NCBI GenBank assembly: GCA_963920705.1
Contig: CAWUCO010000060.1
Location: 1,550,001-1,614,000, forward strand
Direction of reading: 5' to 3'
DNA: 64,000 nt
Source: Odiellus spinosus
Taxonomy: Eukaryota > Arthropoda > Arachnida > Opiliones > Phalangiidae
The translations under genes were made by a program, and so were the position numbers. A model generated the notes under the pieces. That model did not search any database, was not told where the DNA came from, and was given only the letters and a program-made list of their open reading frames with translations. Positions 28,270 through 42,507 of this stretch are shown piece after piece (the first letter of the stretch is position 1; each line of letters begins with the position of its first letter).

Positions 28270-31200
28270 GGAAATTTGTAAATCTATACTTGGGAAATTT
28301 GTAAATCTATACTTGGGAAATTTGTAAATCTATACTTTGGAAATTTGTAAATCTATACTTGGGAAATTTGTAAATCTATACTTGGGAAATTTGTAAATCT
28401 ATACTTGGGAAATTTGTGGATCTATACTTGGGAAATTTGTGGATCTATACTTGGGAAATTTGTGGATCTATACTTGGGAAATTTGTGGATCTATACTTGG
28501 GAAATTTGTGGATCTATACTTGGGAAATTTGTTTATAAATACTTGGGAAATTTGTGGAAAAATACTTGGGAAATTTGTGGAAAAATACTTGGGAAATTTG
28601 TGGATCTTTACTTGGGAAATTTTTGGATCTATACTTGGGAAATTTGTAATTCTATACTTGGAAAATTTATGGATCTATACTTGGGGAAATTTGTGGATCT
28701 ATACTTTGGAAATTTGTAAATCTATACTTGGGAAATTTGTGGATCTATACTTGGGAAATTTGTAAATCTATACTTGGAAAATTTGTAAATCTATACTTGG
28801 GAAATTTGTAAATCAATACTTGTGAAATTTGTAAAACTATTCTTGGGAAATTTGTGGATCTATACTTGGAAAATTTGTGGATCTATACTTTGGAAATTTG
28901 TAAATCTATACTTGGGAAATTTGTAAATCTATACTTTGGAAATTTGTAAATCTATACTTGGGAAATTTGTAAATCTATACTTGGGAAATTTGTAAATCTA
29001 TACTTGGGAAATTTGTAAATCTATACTTGGGAAATTTATAAATCTATACTTGGGAAATTTGTAAATCTATACTTGGGAAATTTGTAAATCAATACTTGTG
29101 AAATTTGTAAAACTATACTTGGGAAATTTGTGGATCTATACTTGGTAAATTTGTGGATCTATACTTGGGAAATTTGTGGATCTATACTTGCGAAATTTGT
29201 GGATCTATACTTGGGAAATTTGTGGATCTATACTTGGGAAATTTGTGGATCTCTACTTGGGGAATTTGTGGATCTATACTTGGGAAATTTGTGGATCTTT
29301 ACTTGGGAAATTTGTGGATCTATACTTGGGAAATTTGTGGATCTATACTTGGGAAATTTGTGGATCTATACTTGGGAAATTTATGGATCTATACTTGGGA
29401 AATTTGTGGAGCTATACTTGGGAAATTTGTGGATCTATACTTGGGAAATTTGTAAATCTATACTTGGGAAATTTGTGGATCTATACTTGGGAAATTTGTG
29501 GAGCTATACTTGGGAAATTTGTAAATCTATACTTGGGAAATTTGTAAATCTATACTTGTGAAATTTGTAAATCTATACTTGGGAAATATGTGGATAAATA
29601 CTTGAGAAATTTGTGGATAAATACTTGGGAAATTTGTTTATAAATACTTGGGAAATTTGTGGAAAAATACTTGGGAAATTTGTGGATCTTTACTTGGGAA
29701 ATTTGTAAATCTATACTTGGGAAATTTGTAAATCTATACTTGGGAAATTTGTAAATCAATACTTGTGAAATTTGTAAAACTATACTTGGGAAATTTGTGG
29801 ATCTATACTTGGGAAATTTGTGGATCTATACTTTGGAAATTTGTAAATCTATACTTGGGAAATTTGTAAATCTATACTTGGGAAATTTGTAAATCTATAC
29901 TTGGGAAATTTGTAAATCTATACTTTGGAAATTTGTAAATCTATACTTGGGAAATTTGTAAATCTATACTTGGGAAATTTGTAAATCTATACTTGGGAAA
30001 TTTGTGGATCTATACTTGGGAAATTTGTGGATCTATACTTGGGAAATTTGTGGATCTATACTTGGGAAATTTGTGGATCTATACTTGAGAAATTTGTTTA
30101 TAAATACTTGGGAAATTTGTGGAAAAATACTTGGGAAATTTGTGGAAAAATACTTGGGAAATTTGTGGATCTTTACTTGGGAAATTTTTGGATCTATACT
30201 TGGGAAATTTGTAATTCTATACTTGGGAAATTTATGGATCTATACTTGGGAAATTTGTGGATCTATACTTGGGAAATTTGTTTATAAATACTTGGGAAAT
30301 TTGTGGAAAAACACTTGGGAAATTTGTGGATCTTTACTTGGGAAATTTGTAAATCTATACTTGGGAAATTTGTAAATCTATACTTGGGAAATTTGTAAAT
30401 CTATACTTTGGAAATTTGTAAATCTATACTTGGAAAATTTGTAAATCTATACTTGTGAAATTTGTAAATCTATACTTGGGAAATTTGTGGATATATACTT
30501 GGGAAATTTGTGGATCTATACTTTGGAAATTTGTAAATCTATACTTGGGAAATTTGTGGATCTATACTTGGGAAATTTGTAAATCTATACTTGGAAAATT
30601 TGTAAATCTATACTTGGAAAATTTGTAAATCTATACTTGGGAAATTTGTAAATCTATACTTGTGAAATTTGTAAAACTATACTTGGGAAATTTGTGGATC
30701 TATACTTGGGGAAATTTGTGGATCTATACTTTGGAAATTTGTAAATCTATACTTGGGAAATTTGTGGATCTATACTTGGGAAATTTGTAAATCTATACTT
30801 GGAAAATTTGTAAATCTATACTTGTGAAATTTGTAAAACTATTCTTGGGAAATTTGTGGATCTATACTTGGAAAATTTGTGGATCTATACTTTGGAAATT
30901 TGTAAATCTATACTTGGGAAATTTGTAAATCTATACTTTGGAAATTTGTAAATCTATACTTGGGAAATTTGTAAATCTATACTTGGGAAATTTGTAAATC
31001 TATACTTGGGAAATTTGTAAATCTATACTTGGGAAATTTGTAAATCTATACTTGGGAAATTTGTAAATCTATACTTGGGAAATTTGTAAATCAATACTTG
31101 TGAAATTTGTAAAACTATACTTGGGAAATTTGTGGATCTATACTTGGGAAATTTGTAAATCTATACTTGGGAAATTTGTAAATCTATACTTGGGAAATTT

Positions 31201-31299
31201 GTAAATCTATACTTGGGAAATTTGTAAATCTATACTTGGGAAATTTGTAAATCTATACTTGGGAAATTTGTAAATCAATACTTGTGAAATTTGTAAAAC

Positions 31300-34200
31300 T
31301 ATACTTGGGAAATTTGTGGATCTATACTTGGGAAATTTGTAGATCTATACTTGGGAAATTTGTAAATCTATACTTGGGAAATTTGTAAATCTATACTTGG
31401 GAAATTTGTAAATCTATACTTGGGAAATTTGTAAATCTATGCTTGGGAAATTTGTAAATCTATACTTGGGAAATTTGTGGATAAATACTTGGGAAATTTG
31501 TGAATAAATACTTGGGAAATTTGTGGATAAATACTTGGGAAATTTGTGGATAAATACTTGGGAAATTTGTGGATCTATACTTGGTAAATTTGTGGATCTA
31601 TACTTGGGAAATTTGTGGATCTATACTTGGGAAATTTGTGGATCTATACTTGGGAAATTTGTGGATCTATACTTGGGAAATTTGTGGATCTAAACTTGGG
31701 AAATTTGTAAATCTATACTTGTAAAATTTGTAAATCTATACTTGGAAAATTTGTAAATCTATACTTGGGAAATTTGTAAATCTATACTTGTGAAATTTGT
31801 AAAACTATACTTGTGAAATTTGTAAAACTATACTTGGGAAATTTGTGGATCTATACTTGGGGAAATTTGTGGATCTATACTTTGGAAATTTGTAAATCTA
31901 TACTTGGGAAATTTGTAAATCTATACTTGGGAAATTTGTAAATCTATACTTGGGAAATTTGTAAATCTATACTTGGGAAATTTGTAAATCAATACTTGTG
32001 AAATTTGTAAAACTATACTTGGGAAATTTGTGGATCTATACTTGGGAAATTTGTAAATCTATACTTGGGAAATTTGTAAATCTATACTTGGGAAATTTGT
32101 AAATCTATACTTGGGAAATTTGTAAATCTATACTTGGGAAATTTGTAAATCTATGCTTGGGAAATTTGTAAATCTATACTTGGGAAATTTGTGGATAAAT
32201 ACTTGGGAAATTTGTGAATAAATACTTGGGAAATTTGTGGATAAATACTTGGGAAATTTGTGGATTTATACTTGGTAAATTTGTAAATCTATACTTGGGA
32301 AATTTGTAAATCTATACTTGGAAAATTTGTAAATCCATACTTGGAAAATTTGTAAATCTATACTTGGGAAATTTGTAAATCTATACTTGTGAAATTTGTA
32401 AAACTATACTTGGGAAATTTGTGGATCTATACTTGGGGAAATTTGTGGATCTATACTTTGGAAATTTGTAAATCTATACTTGGGAAATTTGTGGATCTAT
32501 ACTTGGGAAATCTGTAAATCTATACTTGGAAAATTTGTAAATCTATACTTGGGAAATTTGTAAATCAATACTTGTGAAATTTGTAAAACTATACTTGGGA
32601 AATTTGTGGATCTATACTTGGAAAATTTGTGGATCTATACTTTGGAAATTTGTAAATCTATACTTGGGAAATTTGTAAATCTATACTTTGGAAATTTGTA
32701 AATCTATACTTGGGAAATTTGTAAATCTATACATGGGAAATTTGTAAATCTATACTTGGGAAATTTGTAAATCTATACTTGGGAAATTTGTAAATCTATA
32801 CTTGGGTAATTTGTAAATCTATACTTGGGAAATTTGTAAATCAATACTTGTGAAATTTGTAAAACTATACTTGGGAAATTTGTGGATCTATACTTGGGAA
32901 ATTTGTAAATCTATACTTGGGAAATTTGTAAATCTATACTTGGGAAATTTGTAAATCTATACTTGGAAAATTTGTAAATCTATACTTGTGAAATTTGTAA
33001 AACTATTCTTGGGAAATTTGTGGATCTATACTTGGAAAATTTGTGGATCTATACTTTGGAAATTTGTAAATCTATACTTGGGAAATTTGTAAATCTATAC
33101 TTTGGAAATTTGTAAATCTATACTTGGGAAATTTGTAAATCTATACTTGGGAAATTTGTAAATCTATACTTGGGAAATTTGTAAATCTATACTTGGGAAA
33201 TTTGTAAATCTATACTTGGGAAATTTGTAAATCTATACTTGGGAAATTTGTAAATCAATACTTGTGAAATTTGTAAAACTATACTTGGGAAATTTGTGGA
33301 TCTATACTTGGGAAATTTGTAAATCTATACTTGGGAAATTTGTAAATCTATACTTGGGAAATTTGTAAATCTATACTTGGGAAATTTGTAAATCTATACT
33401 TGGGAAATTTGTAAATCTATGCTTGGGAAATTTGTAAATCTATACTTGGGAAATTTGTGGATAAATACTTGGGAAATTTGTGAATAAATACTTGGGAAAT
33501 TAGTTTATAAATACTTGGGAAATTTGTGGATAAATACTTGGGAAATTTGTGGATCTATACTTGGGAAATTTGTGGATCTATACTTGGGAAATTTGTGGAT
33601 CTATACTTGGTAAATTTGTGGATCTATACTTGGGAAATTTGTGGATCTATACTTGGGAAATTTGAGGATCTATACTTGGGAAATTTGTGGATCTATACTT
33701 GGGAAATTTGTAAATCTATACTTGGGAAATTTGTAAATCTATACTTGGGAAATTTGTAAATCTATACTTGGGAAATTTGTAAATCTATACTTGGGAAATT
33801 TGTAAATCTATGCTTGGGAAATTTGTAAATCTATACTTGGGAAATTTGTGGATAAATACTTGGGAAATTTGTGAATAAATACTTGGGAAATTAGTTTATA
33901 AATACTTGGGAAATTTGTGGATAAATACTTGGGAAATTTGTGGATCTATACTTGGGAAATTTGTGGATCTATACTTGGTAAATTTGTGGATCTATACTTG
34001 GGAAATTTGTGGATCTATACTTGGGAAATTTGTGGATCTATACTTGGGAAATTTGTGGATCTATACTTGGGAAATTTGTAAATCTATACTAGGGAAATTT
34101 GTGGATCTATACTTGGGGAAATTTGTGGATCTATACTTTGGAAATTTGTAAATCTATACTTGGGAAATTTGTGGATCTATACTTGGGAAATCTGTAAATC

Positions 34201-36600
34201 TATACTTGGAAAATTTGTAAATCTATACTTGGGAAATTTGTAAATCAATACTTGTGAAATTTGTAAAACTATACTTGGGAAATTTGTGGATCTATACTTG
34301 GAAAATTTGTGGATCTATACTTTGGAAATTTGTAAATCTATACGCGGGAAATTTGTAAATCTATACTTGGGAAATTTGTGGATCTATACTTGGGAAATTT
34401 GTAAATCTATACTTTGGAAATTTGTAAATCTATACTTGGGAAATTTGTAAATCTATACTTGGGAAATTTGTAAATCTATACTTGGGAAATTTGTAAATCT
34501 ATACTTGGGAAATTTGTAAATCAATACTTGTGAAATTTGTAAAACTATACTTGGGAAATTTGTGGATCTATACTTGGGAAATTTGTAGATCTATACTTGG
34601 GAAATTTGTAAATCTATACTTGGGAAATTTGTAAATCTATACTTGGGAAATTTGTAAATCTATACTTGGGAAATTTGTAAATCTATGCTTGGGAAATTTG
34701 TAAATCTATACTTGGGAAATTTGTGGATAAATACTTGGGAAATTTGTGAATAAATACTTGGGAAATTTGTGGATAAATACTTGGGAAATTTGTGGATAAA
34801 TACTTGGGAAATTTGTGGATCTATACTTGGTAAATTTGTGGATCTATACTTGGGAAATTTGTGGATCTATACTTGGGAAATTTGTGGATCTATACTTGGG
34901 AAATTTGTGGATCTATACTTGGGAAATTTGTGGATCTATACTTGGGAAATTTGTAAATCTATACTTGTAAAATTTGTAAATCTATACTTGGAAAATTTGT
35001 AAATCTATACTTGGGAAATTTGTAAATCTATACTTGTGAAATTTGTAAAACTATACTTGTGAAATTTGTAAAACTATACTTGGGAAATTTGTGGATCTAT
35101 ACTTGGGGAAATTTGTGGATCTATACTTTGGAAATTTGTAAATCTATACTTGGGAAATTTGTAAATCTATACTTGGGAAATTTGTAAATCTATACTTGGG
35201 AAATTTGTAAATCTATACTTGGGAAATTTGTAAATCTATACTTGGGAAATTTGTAAATCTATACTTGGGAAATTTGTAAAACTATACTTGGGAAATTTGT
35301 AAATCTATACTTTGGAAATTTGTAAATCTATACTTGGAAAATTTGTAAATCTATACTTGTGAAATTTGTAAATCTATACTTGGGAAATTTGTGGATATAT
35401 ACTTGGGAAATTTGTGGATCTATACTTTGGAAATTTGTAAATCTATACTTGGGAAATTTGTGGATCTATACTTGGGAAATTTGTAAATCTATACTTGGAA
35501 AATTTGTAAATCTATACTTGGAAAATTTGTAAATCTATACTTGGGAAATTTGTAAATCTATACTTGTGAAATTTGTAATACTATACTTGGGAAATTTGTG
35601 GATCTATACTTGGGGAAATTTGTGGATCTATACTTTGGAAATTTGTAAATCTATACTTGGGAAATTTGTGGATCTATACTTGGGAAATTTGTAAATCTAT
35701 ACTTGGAAAATTTGTAAATCTATACTTGTGAAATTTGTAAAACTATTCTTGGGAAATTTGTGGATCTATACTTGGAAAATTTGTGGATCTATACTTTGGA
35801 AATTTGTAAATCTATACTTGGGAAATTTGTAAATCTATACTTTGGAAATTTGTAAATCTATACTTGGGAAATTTGTAAATCTATACTTGGGAAATTTGTA
35901 AATCTATACTTGGGAAATTTGTGGATCTATACTTGGGAAATTTGTAGATCTATACTTGGGAAATTTGTAAATCTATACTTGGGAAATTTGTAAATCTATA
36001 CTTGGGAAATTTGTAAATCTATACTTGGGAAATTTGTAAATCTATGCTTGGGAAATTTGTAAATCTATACTTGGGAAATTTGTGGATAAATACTTGGGAA
36101 ATTTGTGAATAAATACTTGGGAAATTTGTGGATAAATACTTGGGAAATTTGTGGATAAATACTTGGGAAATTTGTGGATCTATACTTGGTAAATTTGTGG
36201 ATCTATACTTGGGAAATTTGTGGATCTATACTTGGGAAATTTGTGGATCTATACTTGGGAAATTTGTGGATCTAAACTTGGGAAATTTGTAAATCTATAC
36301 TTGTAAAATTTGTAAATCTATACTTGGAAAATTTGTAAATCTATACTTGGGAAATTTGTAAATCTATACTTGTGAAATTTGTAAAACTATACTTGTGAAA
36401 TTTGTAAAACTATACTTGGGAAATTTGTGGATCTATACTTGGGGAAATTTGTGGATCTATACTTTGGAAATTTGTAAATCTATACTTGGGAAATTTGTAA
36501 ATCTATACTTGGGAAATTTGTAAATCTATACTTGGGAAATTTGTAAATCTATACTTGGGAAATTTGTAAATCAATACTTGTGAAATTTGTAAAACTATAC
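31300..36600. repeat. Domain E: modules with GTGGATAAAT then GTGAATAAAT
   Basis: A module of an ATGCTTGGG monomer, then tails GTGGATAAAT and GTGAATAAAT, followed by a GG-type run, repeats with the GAATAAAT tail near 31502, 32216, 33482, 33873, 34748 and 36107. An earlier copy sits at 26623. Spacings of 714, 1,266, 391, 875 and 1,359 bp are multiples of 23 plus 0, 1 or 2. The extra bases match the 24-bp GGGG monomers near 31855, 32431, 34111, 35101, 35609 and 36438. The two tightest modules (33482 and 33873) are separated by exactly 17 monomers. An ATACGCGGG variant near 34341 is a rare CpG-bearing monomer. Confidence 0.75.
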
Positions 36601-38584
36601 TTGGGAAATTTGTGGATCTATACTTGGGAAATTTGTGGATCTATACTTGGGAAATTTGTGGAGCTATACTTGGGAAATTTGTGGATCTATACTTGGGAAA
36701 TTTATGGATCTATACTTGGGAAATTTGTGGAGCTATACTTGGGAAATTTGTGGATCTATACTTGGGAAATTTGTAAATCTATACTTGGGAAATTTGTGGA
36801 TCTATACTTGGGAAATTTGTGGAGCTATACTTGGGAAATTTGTAAATCTATACTTGGGAAATTTGTAAATCTATACTTGTGAAATTTGTAAATCTATACT
36901 TGGGAAATATGTGGATAAATACTTGAGAAATTTGTGGATAAATACTTGGGAAATTTGTTTATAAATACTTGGGAAATTTGTGGAAAAATACTTGGGAAAT
37001 TTGTGGATCTTTACTTGGGAAATTTGTGGATCTATACTTGGGAAATTTGTAAATCTATACTTGGGAAATTTGTAAATCTATACTTGGGAAATTTGTAAAT
37101 CAATACTTGTGAAATTTGTAAAACTATACTTGGGAAATTTGTGGATCTATACTTGGGAAATTTGTGGATCTATACTTTGGAAATTTGTAAATCTATACTT
37201 GGGAAATTTGTAAATTTATACTTGGGAAATTTGTAAATCTATACTTGGGAAATTTGTAAATCTATACTTTGGAAATTTGTAAATCTATACTTGGGAAATT
37301 TGTAAATCTATACTTGGGAAATTTGTAAATATATACTTGGGAAATTTGTAAATCTATACTTGGGAAATTTGTAAATCTATACTTGGGAAATTTGTAAATC
37401 TATACTTTGGAAATTTGTAAATCTATACTTGGGAAATTTGTAAATCTATACTTGGGAAATTTGTAAATCTATACTTGGGAAATTTGTAAATCTATACTTT
37501 GGAAATTTGTAAATCTATACTTGGAAAATTTGTAAATCTATACTTGGGAAATTTGTAAATCAATACTTGTGAAATTTGTAAAACTATACTTGGGAAATTT
37601 GTGGATCTATACTTGGGAAATTTGTGGATCTATACTTTGGAAATTTGTAAATCTATACTTGGGAAATTTGTAAATCTATACTTGGGAAATTTGTAAATCT
37701 ATACTTTGGAAATTTGTAAATCTAGACTTGGGAAATTTTTAAATCTATACTTGGGAAATTTGTAAATCTATACTTTGGAAATTTGTAAATCTATACTTGG
37801 GAAATTTGTAAATCTATACTTGGGAAATTTGTACATCTATACTTGGTAAATTTGTGGATCTATACTTGGGAAATTTGTGGAGCTATACTTGGGAAATTTG
37901 TGGATCTATACTTGGGAAATTTATGGATCTATACTTGGGAAATTTGTGGAGCTATACTTGGGAAATTTGTGGATCTATACTTGGGAAATTTGTAAATCTA
38001 TACTTGGGAAATTTGTGGATCTATACTTGGGAAATTTGTGGAGCTATACTTGGGAAATTTGTAAATCTATACTTGGGAAATTTGTAAATCTATACTTGTG
38101 AAATTTGTAAATCTATACTTGGGAAATATGTGGATAAATACTTGGGAAATTTGTTTATAAATACTTGGGAAATTTGTGGAAAAATACTTGGGAAATTTGT
38201 GGATCTTTACTTGGGAAATTTGTGGATCTATACTTGGGAAATTTGTAAATCTATACTTGGGAAATTTGTAAATCTATACTTGGGAAATTTGTAAATCAAT
38301 ACTTGTGAAATTTGTAAAACTATACTTGGGAAATTTGTGGATCTATACTTGGGAAATTTGTGGATCTATACTTTGGAAATTTGTAAATCTATACTTGGGA
38401 AATTTGTAAATCTATACTTGGGAAATTTGTAAATCTATACTTGGGAAATTTGTAAATCTATACTTTGGAAATTTGTAAATCTATACTTGGGAAATTTGTA
38501 AATCTATACTTGGGAAATTTGTAAATATATACTTGGGAAATTTGTAAATCTATACTTGGGAAATTTGTGGATCTATACTTGGGA

Positions 38585-38880
38585 AATTTGTTTATAAATA
38601 CTTGGGAAATTTGTGGAAAAATACTTGGGAAATTTGTGGAAAAATACTTGGGAAATTTGTGGATCTTTACTTGGGAAATTTTTGGATCTATACTTGGGAA
38701 ATTTGTAATTCTATACTTGGGAAATTTATGGATCTATACTTGGGAAATTTGTGGATCTATACTTGGGAAATTTGTTTATAAATACTTGGGAAATTTGTTT
38801 ATAAATACTTGGGAAATATGTGGAAAAATACTTGGGAAATTTGTGGATCTTTACTTGGGAAATTTGTGGATCTATACTTG
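38585..38880. repeat. Paired GTTTATAAAT cassette, 184-bp spacing
   Basis: A run of unusual tails in fixed order: GTTTATAAAT, GTGGAAAAAT twice, GTGGATCTTT, a TTTTTGG monomer, GTAATTCTAT, TTATGGATC, GTGGATC, then GTTTATAAAT twice, ATGTGGAAAAAT and GTGGATCTTT. The first and second GTTTATAAAT (38590 and 38774) are 184 bp, exactly eight monomers, apart. Other copies with 184-bp spacing start near 30097, 41164, 57783, 60566 and 62933. A copy near 39119 has 161-bp spacing because one GGAAAAAT monomer is missing. A partial copy lies near 28529. Confidence 0.8.
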
Positions 38881-39889
38881 GGAAATTTGTAAATCTATAC
38901 TTGGGAAATTTGTAAATCTATACTTGGGAAATTTGTAAATCTATACTTGGGAAATTTGTGGATCTATACTTGGGAAATTTGTGGAGCTATACTTGGGAAA
39001 TTTGTAAATCTATACTTGGGAAATTTGTAAATCTATACTTGTGAAATTTGTAAATCTATACTTGGGAAATATGTGGATAAATACTTGAGAAATTTGTGGA
39101 TAAATACTTGGGAAATTTGTTTATAAATACTTGGGAAATTTGTGGAAAAATACTTGGGAAATTTGTGGATCTTAACTTGGGAAATTTTTGGATCTATACT
39201 TGGGAAATTTGTAATTCTATACTTGGGAAATTTATGGATCTATACTTGGGAAATTTGTGGATCTATACTTGGGAAATTTGTTTATAAATACTTGGGAAAT
39301 TTGTTTATAAATACTTGGGAAATATGTGGAAAAATACTTGGGAAATTTGTGGATCTTTACTTGGGAAATTTGTGGATCTATACTTGGGAAATTTGTAAAT
39401 CTATACTTGGGAAATTTGTAAATCTATACTTGGGAAATTTGTAAATCTATACTTGGGAAATTTGTGGATCTATACTTGGGAAATTTGTGGAGCTATACTT
39501 GGGAAATTTGTAAATCTATACTTGGGAAATTTGTAAATCTATACTTGGGAAATTTGTAAATCTATACTTTGGAAATTTGTAAATCTATACTTGGGAAATT
39601 TGTAAATCAATACTTGTGAAATTTGTAAAACTATACTTGGGAAATTTGTGGATCTATACTTGGGAAATTTGTGGATCTATACTTTGGAAATTTGTAAATC
39701 TATACTTGGGAAATTTGTAAATCTATACTTGGGAAATTTGTAAATCTATACTTTGGAAATTTGTAAATCTAGACTTGGGAAATTTTTAAATCTATACTTG
39801 GGAAATTTGTAAATCTATACTTTGGAAATTTGTAAATCTATACTTGGGAAATTTGTAAATCTATACTTGGGAAATTTGTACATCTATAC

Positions 39890-40615
39890 TTGGTAAATTT
39901 GTGGATCTATACTTGGGAAATTTGTGGAGCTATACTTGGGAAATTTGTGGATCTATACTTGGGAAATTTGTGGATCTACACTTGGGAAATTTGTGGATCT
40001 ATACTTGGGAAATTTGTGGATCTATACTTGGGAAATTTGTGGATCTATACTTGGGAAATTTGTGGATTTATACTTTTGAAATTTATGGATCTATACTTGG
40101 AAATTTGTGGAGCTATACTTAGGAAATTTATGGATCTATACTTGGGAAATTTGTGGATCTATACTTGGGAAATTTGTGGATCTATACTTGGGAAATTTGT
40201 GGATCTATACTTGGGAAATTTGTGGAGCTATACTTGGGAAATTTGTGGATCTATACTTGGGAAATTTGTGGATCTACACTTGGGAAATTTGTGGATCTAT
40301 ACTTGGGAAATTTGTGGATCTATACTTGGGAAATTTGTGGATCTATACTTGGGAAATTTGTGGATCTATACTTGGGAAATTTGTGGATTTATACTTTTGA
40401 AATTTATGGATCTACACTTGGAAATTTGTGGAGCTATACTTGGGAAATTTGTGGAGCTATACTTGGGAAATTCGTGGAGCTATACTTGGGAAATTTGTGG
40501 ATCTATACTCGGGAAATTTATGGATCTATACTTGGGAAATTTGTGGAGCTATACTTGGGAAATTTGCGGAGCTATACTTGGGAAATTTGTGGATCTATAC
40601 TAGGGAAATTTGTAA
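39890..40615. repeat. GG-rich 0.7-kb block, copy 1
   Basis: The block starts with a TTGGTAAATTTGTGG monomer and ends with an ACTAGGGAAATTTG monomer. It contains two 22-bp monomers (ACTTGGAAATTTGTGG, one G short), each preceded by a TTTTGAAATTTATGG monomer, plus CpG-bearing GGGAAATTCGTGG, ACTCGGG and TTTGCGGAGC variants. A TTAGGAAATTTATGG monomer near 40118 is shared with the 61.7-kb copy only. Almost no TAA-bearing monomers occur, so all three forward frames stay open; I read this as a consequence of composition, with no sign of coding. Confidence 0.82.
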
Positions 40616-41681
40616 ATCTATACTTGGGAAATTTGTAAATCTATACTTGTGAAATTTGTAAAACTATACTTGGGAAATTTGTGGATCTATACTTGGGAAA
40701 TTTGTGGATCTATACTTTGGAAATTTGTAAATCTATACTTGGGAAATTTGTGGATCTTTATTTGGGAAATTTGTAAATCTATACTTGGGAAATTTGTGGA
40801 TCTATACTTGGGAAATTTGTGGATCTATATTTGGGAAATTTGTAAATCTATACTTGGAAAATTTGTAAATCTACACTTGGGAAATTTGTAAATCAATACT
40901 TGTGAAATTTGTAAAACTATACTTGGGAAATTTGTGGATCTATACTTTGGAAATTTGTGGATCTATACTTGGGAAATTTATGGATCTATACTTGGGAAAT
41001 TTGTGGAGCTATACTTGGGAAATTTGTGGATCTATACTTTGGAAATTTGTAAATCTATACTTGGGAAATTTGTAAATCTATACTTGGGAAATTTGTGGAT
41101 CTATACTTGGGAAATTTGTGGATCTATACTTGGGAAATTTGTGGATCTATACTTGGGAAATTTGTTTATAAATACTTGGGAAATTTGTGGAAAAATACTT
41201 GGGAAATTTGTGGAAAAATACTTGGGAAATTTGTGGATCTTTACTTGGGAAATTTTTGGATCTATACTTGGGAAATTTGTAATTCTATACTTGGGAAATT
41301 TATGGATCTATACTTGGGAAATTTGTGGATCTATACTTGGGAAATTTGTTTATAAATACTTGGGAAATTTGTTTATAAATACTTGGGAAATATGTGGAAA
41401 AATACTTGGGAAATTTGTGGATCTTTACTTGGGAAATTTGTGGATCTATACTTGGGAAATTTGTAAATCTATACTTGGGAAATTTGTAAATCTATACTTG
41501 GGAAATTTGTAAATCTATACTTTGGAAATTTGTAAATCTATACTTGGGAAATTTGTAAATCTATACTTGGGAAATTTGTAAATCTATACTTGGGAAATTT
41601 GTAAATCTATACTTTGGAAATTTGTAAATCTATACTTGGAAAATTTGTAAATCTATACTTGGGAAATTTGTAAATCAATAC

Positions 41682-42408
41682 TTGGTAAATTTGTGGATCT
41701 ATACTTGGGAAATTTGTGGAGCTATACTTGGGAAATTTGTGGATCTATACTTGGGAAATTTGTGGATCTACACTTGGGAAATTTGTGGATCTATACTTGG
41801 GAAATTTGTGGATCTATACTTGGGAAATTTGTGGATCTATACTTGGGAAATTTGTGGATTTATACTTTTGAAATTTATGGATCTATACTTGGAAATTTGT
41901 GGAGCTATACTTGGGAAATTTATGGATCTATACTTGGGAAATTTGTGGATCTATACTTGGGAAATTTGTGGATCTATACTTGGGAAATTTGTGGATCTAT
42001 ACTTGGGAAATTTGTGGAGCTATACTTGGGAAATTTGTGGATCTATACTTGGGAAATTTGTGGATCTACACTTGGGAAATTTGTGGATCTATACTTGGGA
42101 AATTTGTGGATCTAAACTTGGGAAATTTGTGGATCTATACTTGGGAAATTTGTGGATCTATACTTGGGAAATTTGTGGATTTATACTTTTGAAATTTATG
42201 GATCTACACTTGGAAATTTGTGGAGCTATACTTGGGAAATTTGTGGAGCTATACTTGGGAAATTCGTGGAGCTATACTTGGGAAATTTGTGGATCTATAC
42301 TCGGGAAATTTATGGATCTATACTTGGGAAATTTGTGGAGCTATACTTGGGAAATTTGCGGAGCTATACTTGGGAAATTTGTGGATCTATACTAGGGAAA
42401 TTTGTAAA
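41682..42408. repeat. GG-rich 0.7-kb block, copy 2
   Basis: It lies 1,792 bp (78 monomers minus 2) from copy 1 with the same sequence of variants. The 2-bp shortfall fits the two 22-bp monomers. A private CTAAACTTGGG near 42113 separates it from copies 1 and 3 and links it to the block at 63.45 kb. Confidence 0.82.
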
Positions 42409-42507
42409 TCTATACTTGGGAAATTTGTAAATCTATACTTGTGAAATTTGTAAAACTATACTTGGAAAATTTGTAAATCTATACTTGGGAAATTTGTAAA
42501 TCAATAC

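Larger units (their letters stand above)
21376..31300. repeat. Domain D: array marked by a 24-bp GGGG monomer
   Basis: The AAAAATAC deletion monomer occurs for the last time at 21424, in the older form that includes the ATGCTTGGG monomer seen in domain A. A new 24-bp monomer (ACTTGGGGAAATTTGTGG) then starts at about 21591 and recurs near 22559, 26009, 27045, 28679 and 30704. Another recurring module is an ATCAAT tail, a TTGTGAAAT monomer and a GTAAAACTAT tail. AA and GG monomers are mixed. Internal duplications are listed separately. A block starting near 23009 recurs near 29130, about 6.1 kb away, with small changes. Confidence 0.78.

Noticed and set aside
23475-29759. Minus-strand open frames of 69 codons recurring five times
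   Set aside because: They occur only where ATAAAT, AAAAAT or ATCTTT tails remove the TAG that the usual tail gives on the minus strand. All are copies of one short monomer series.
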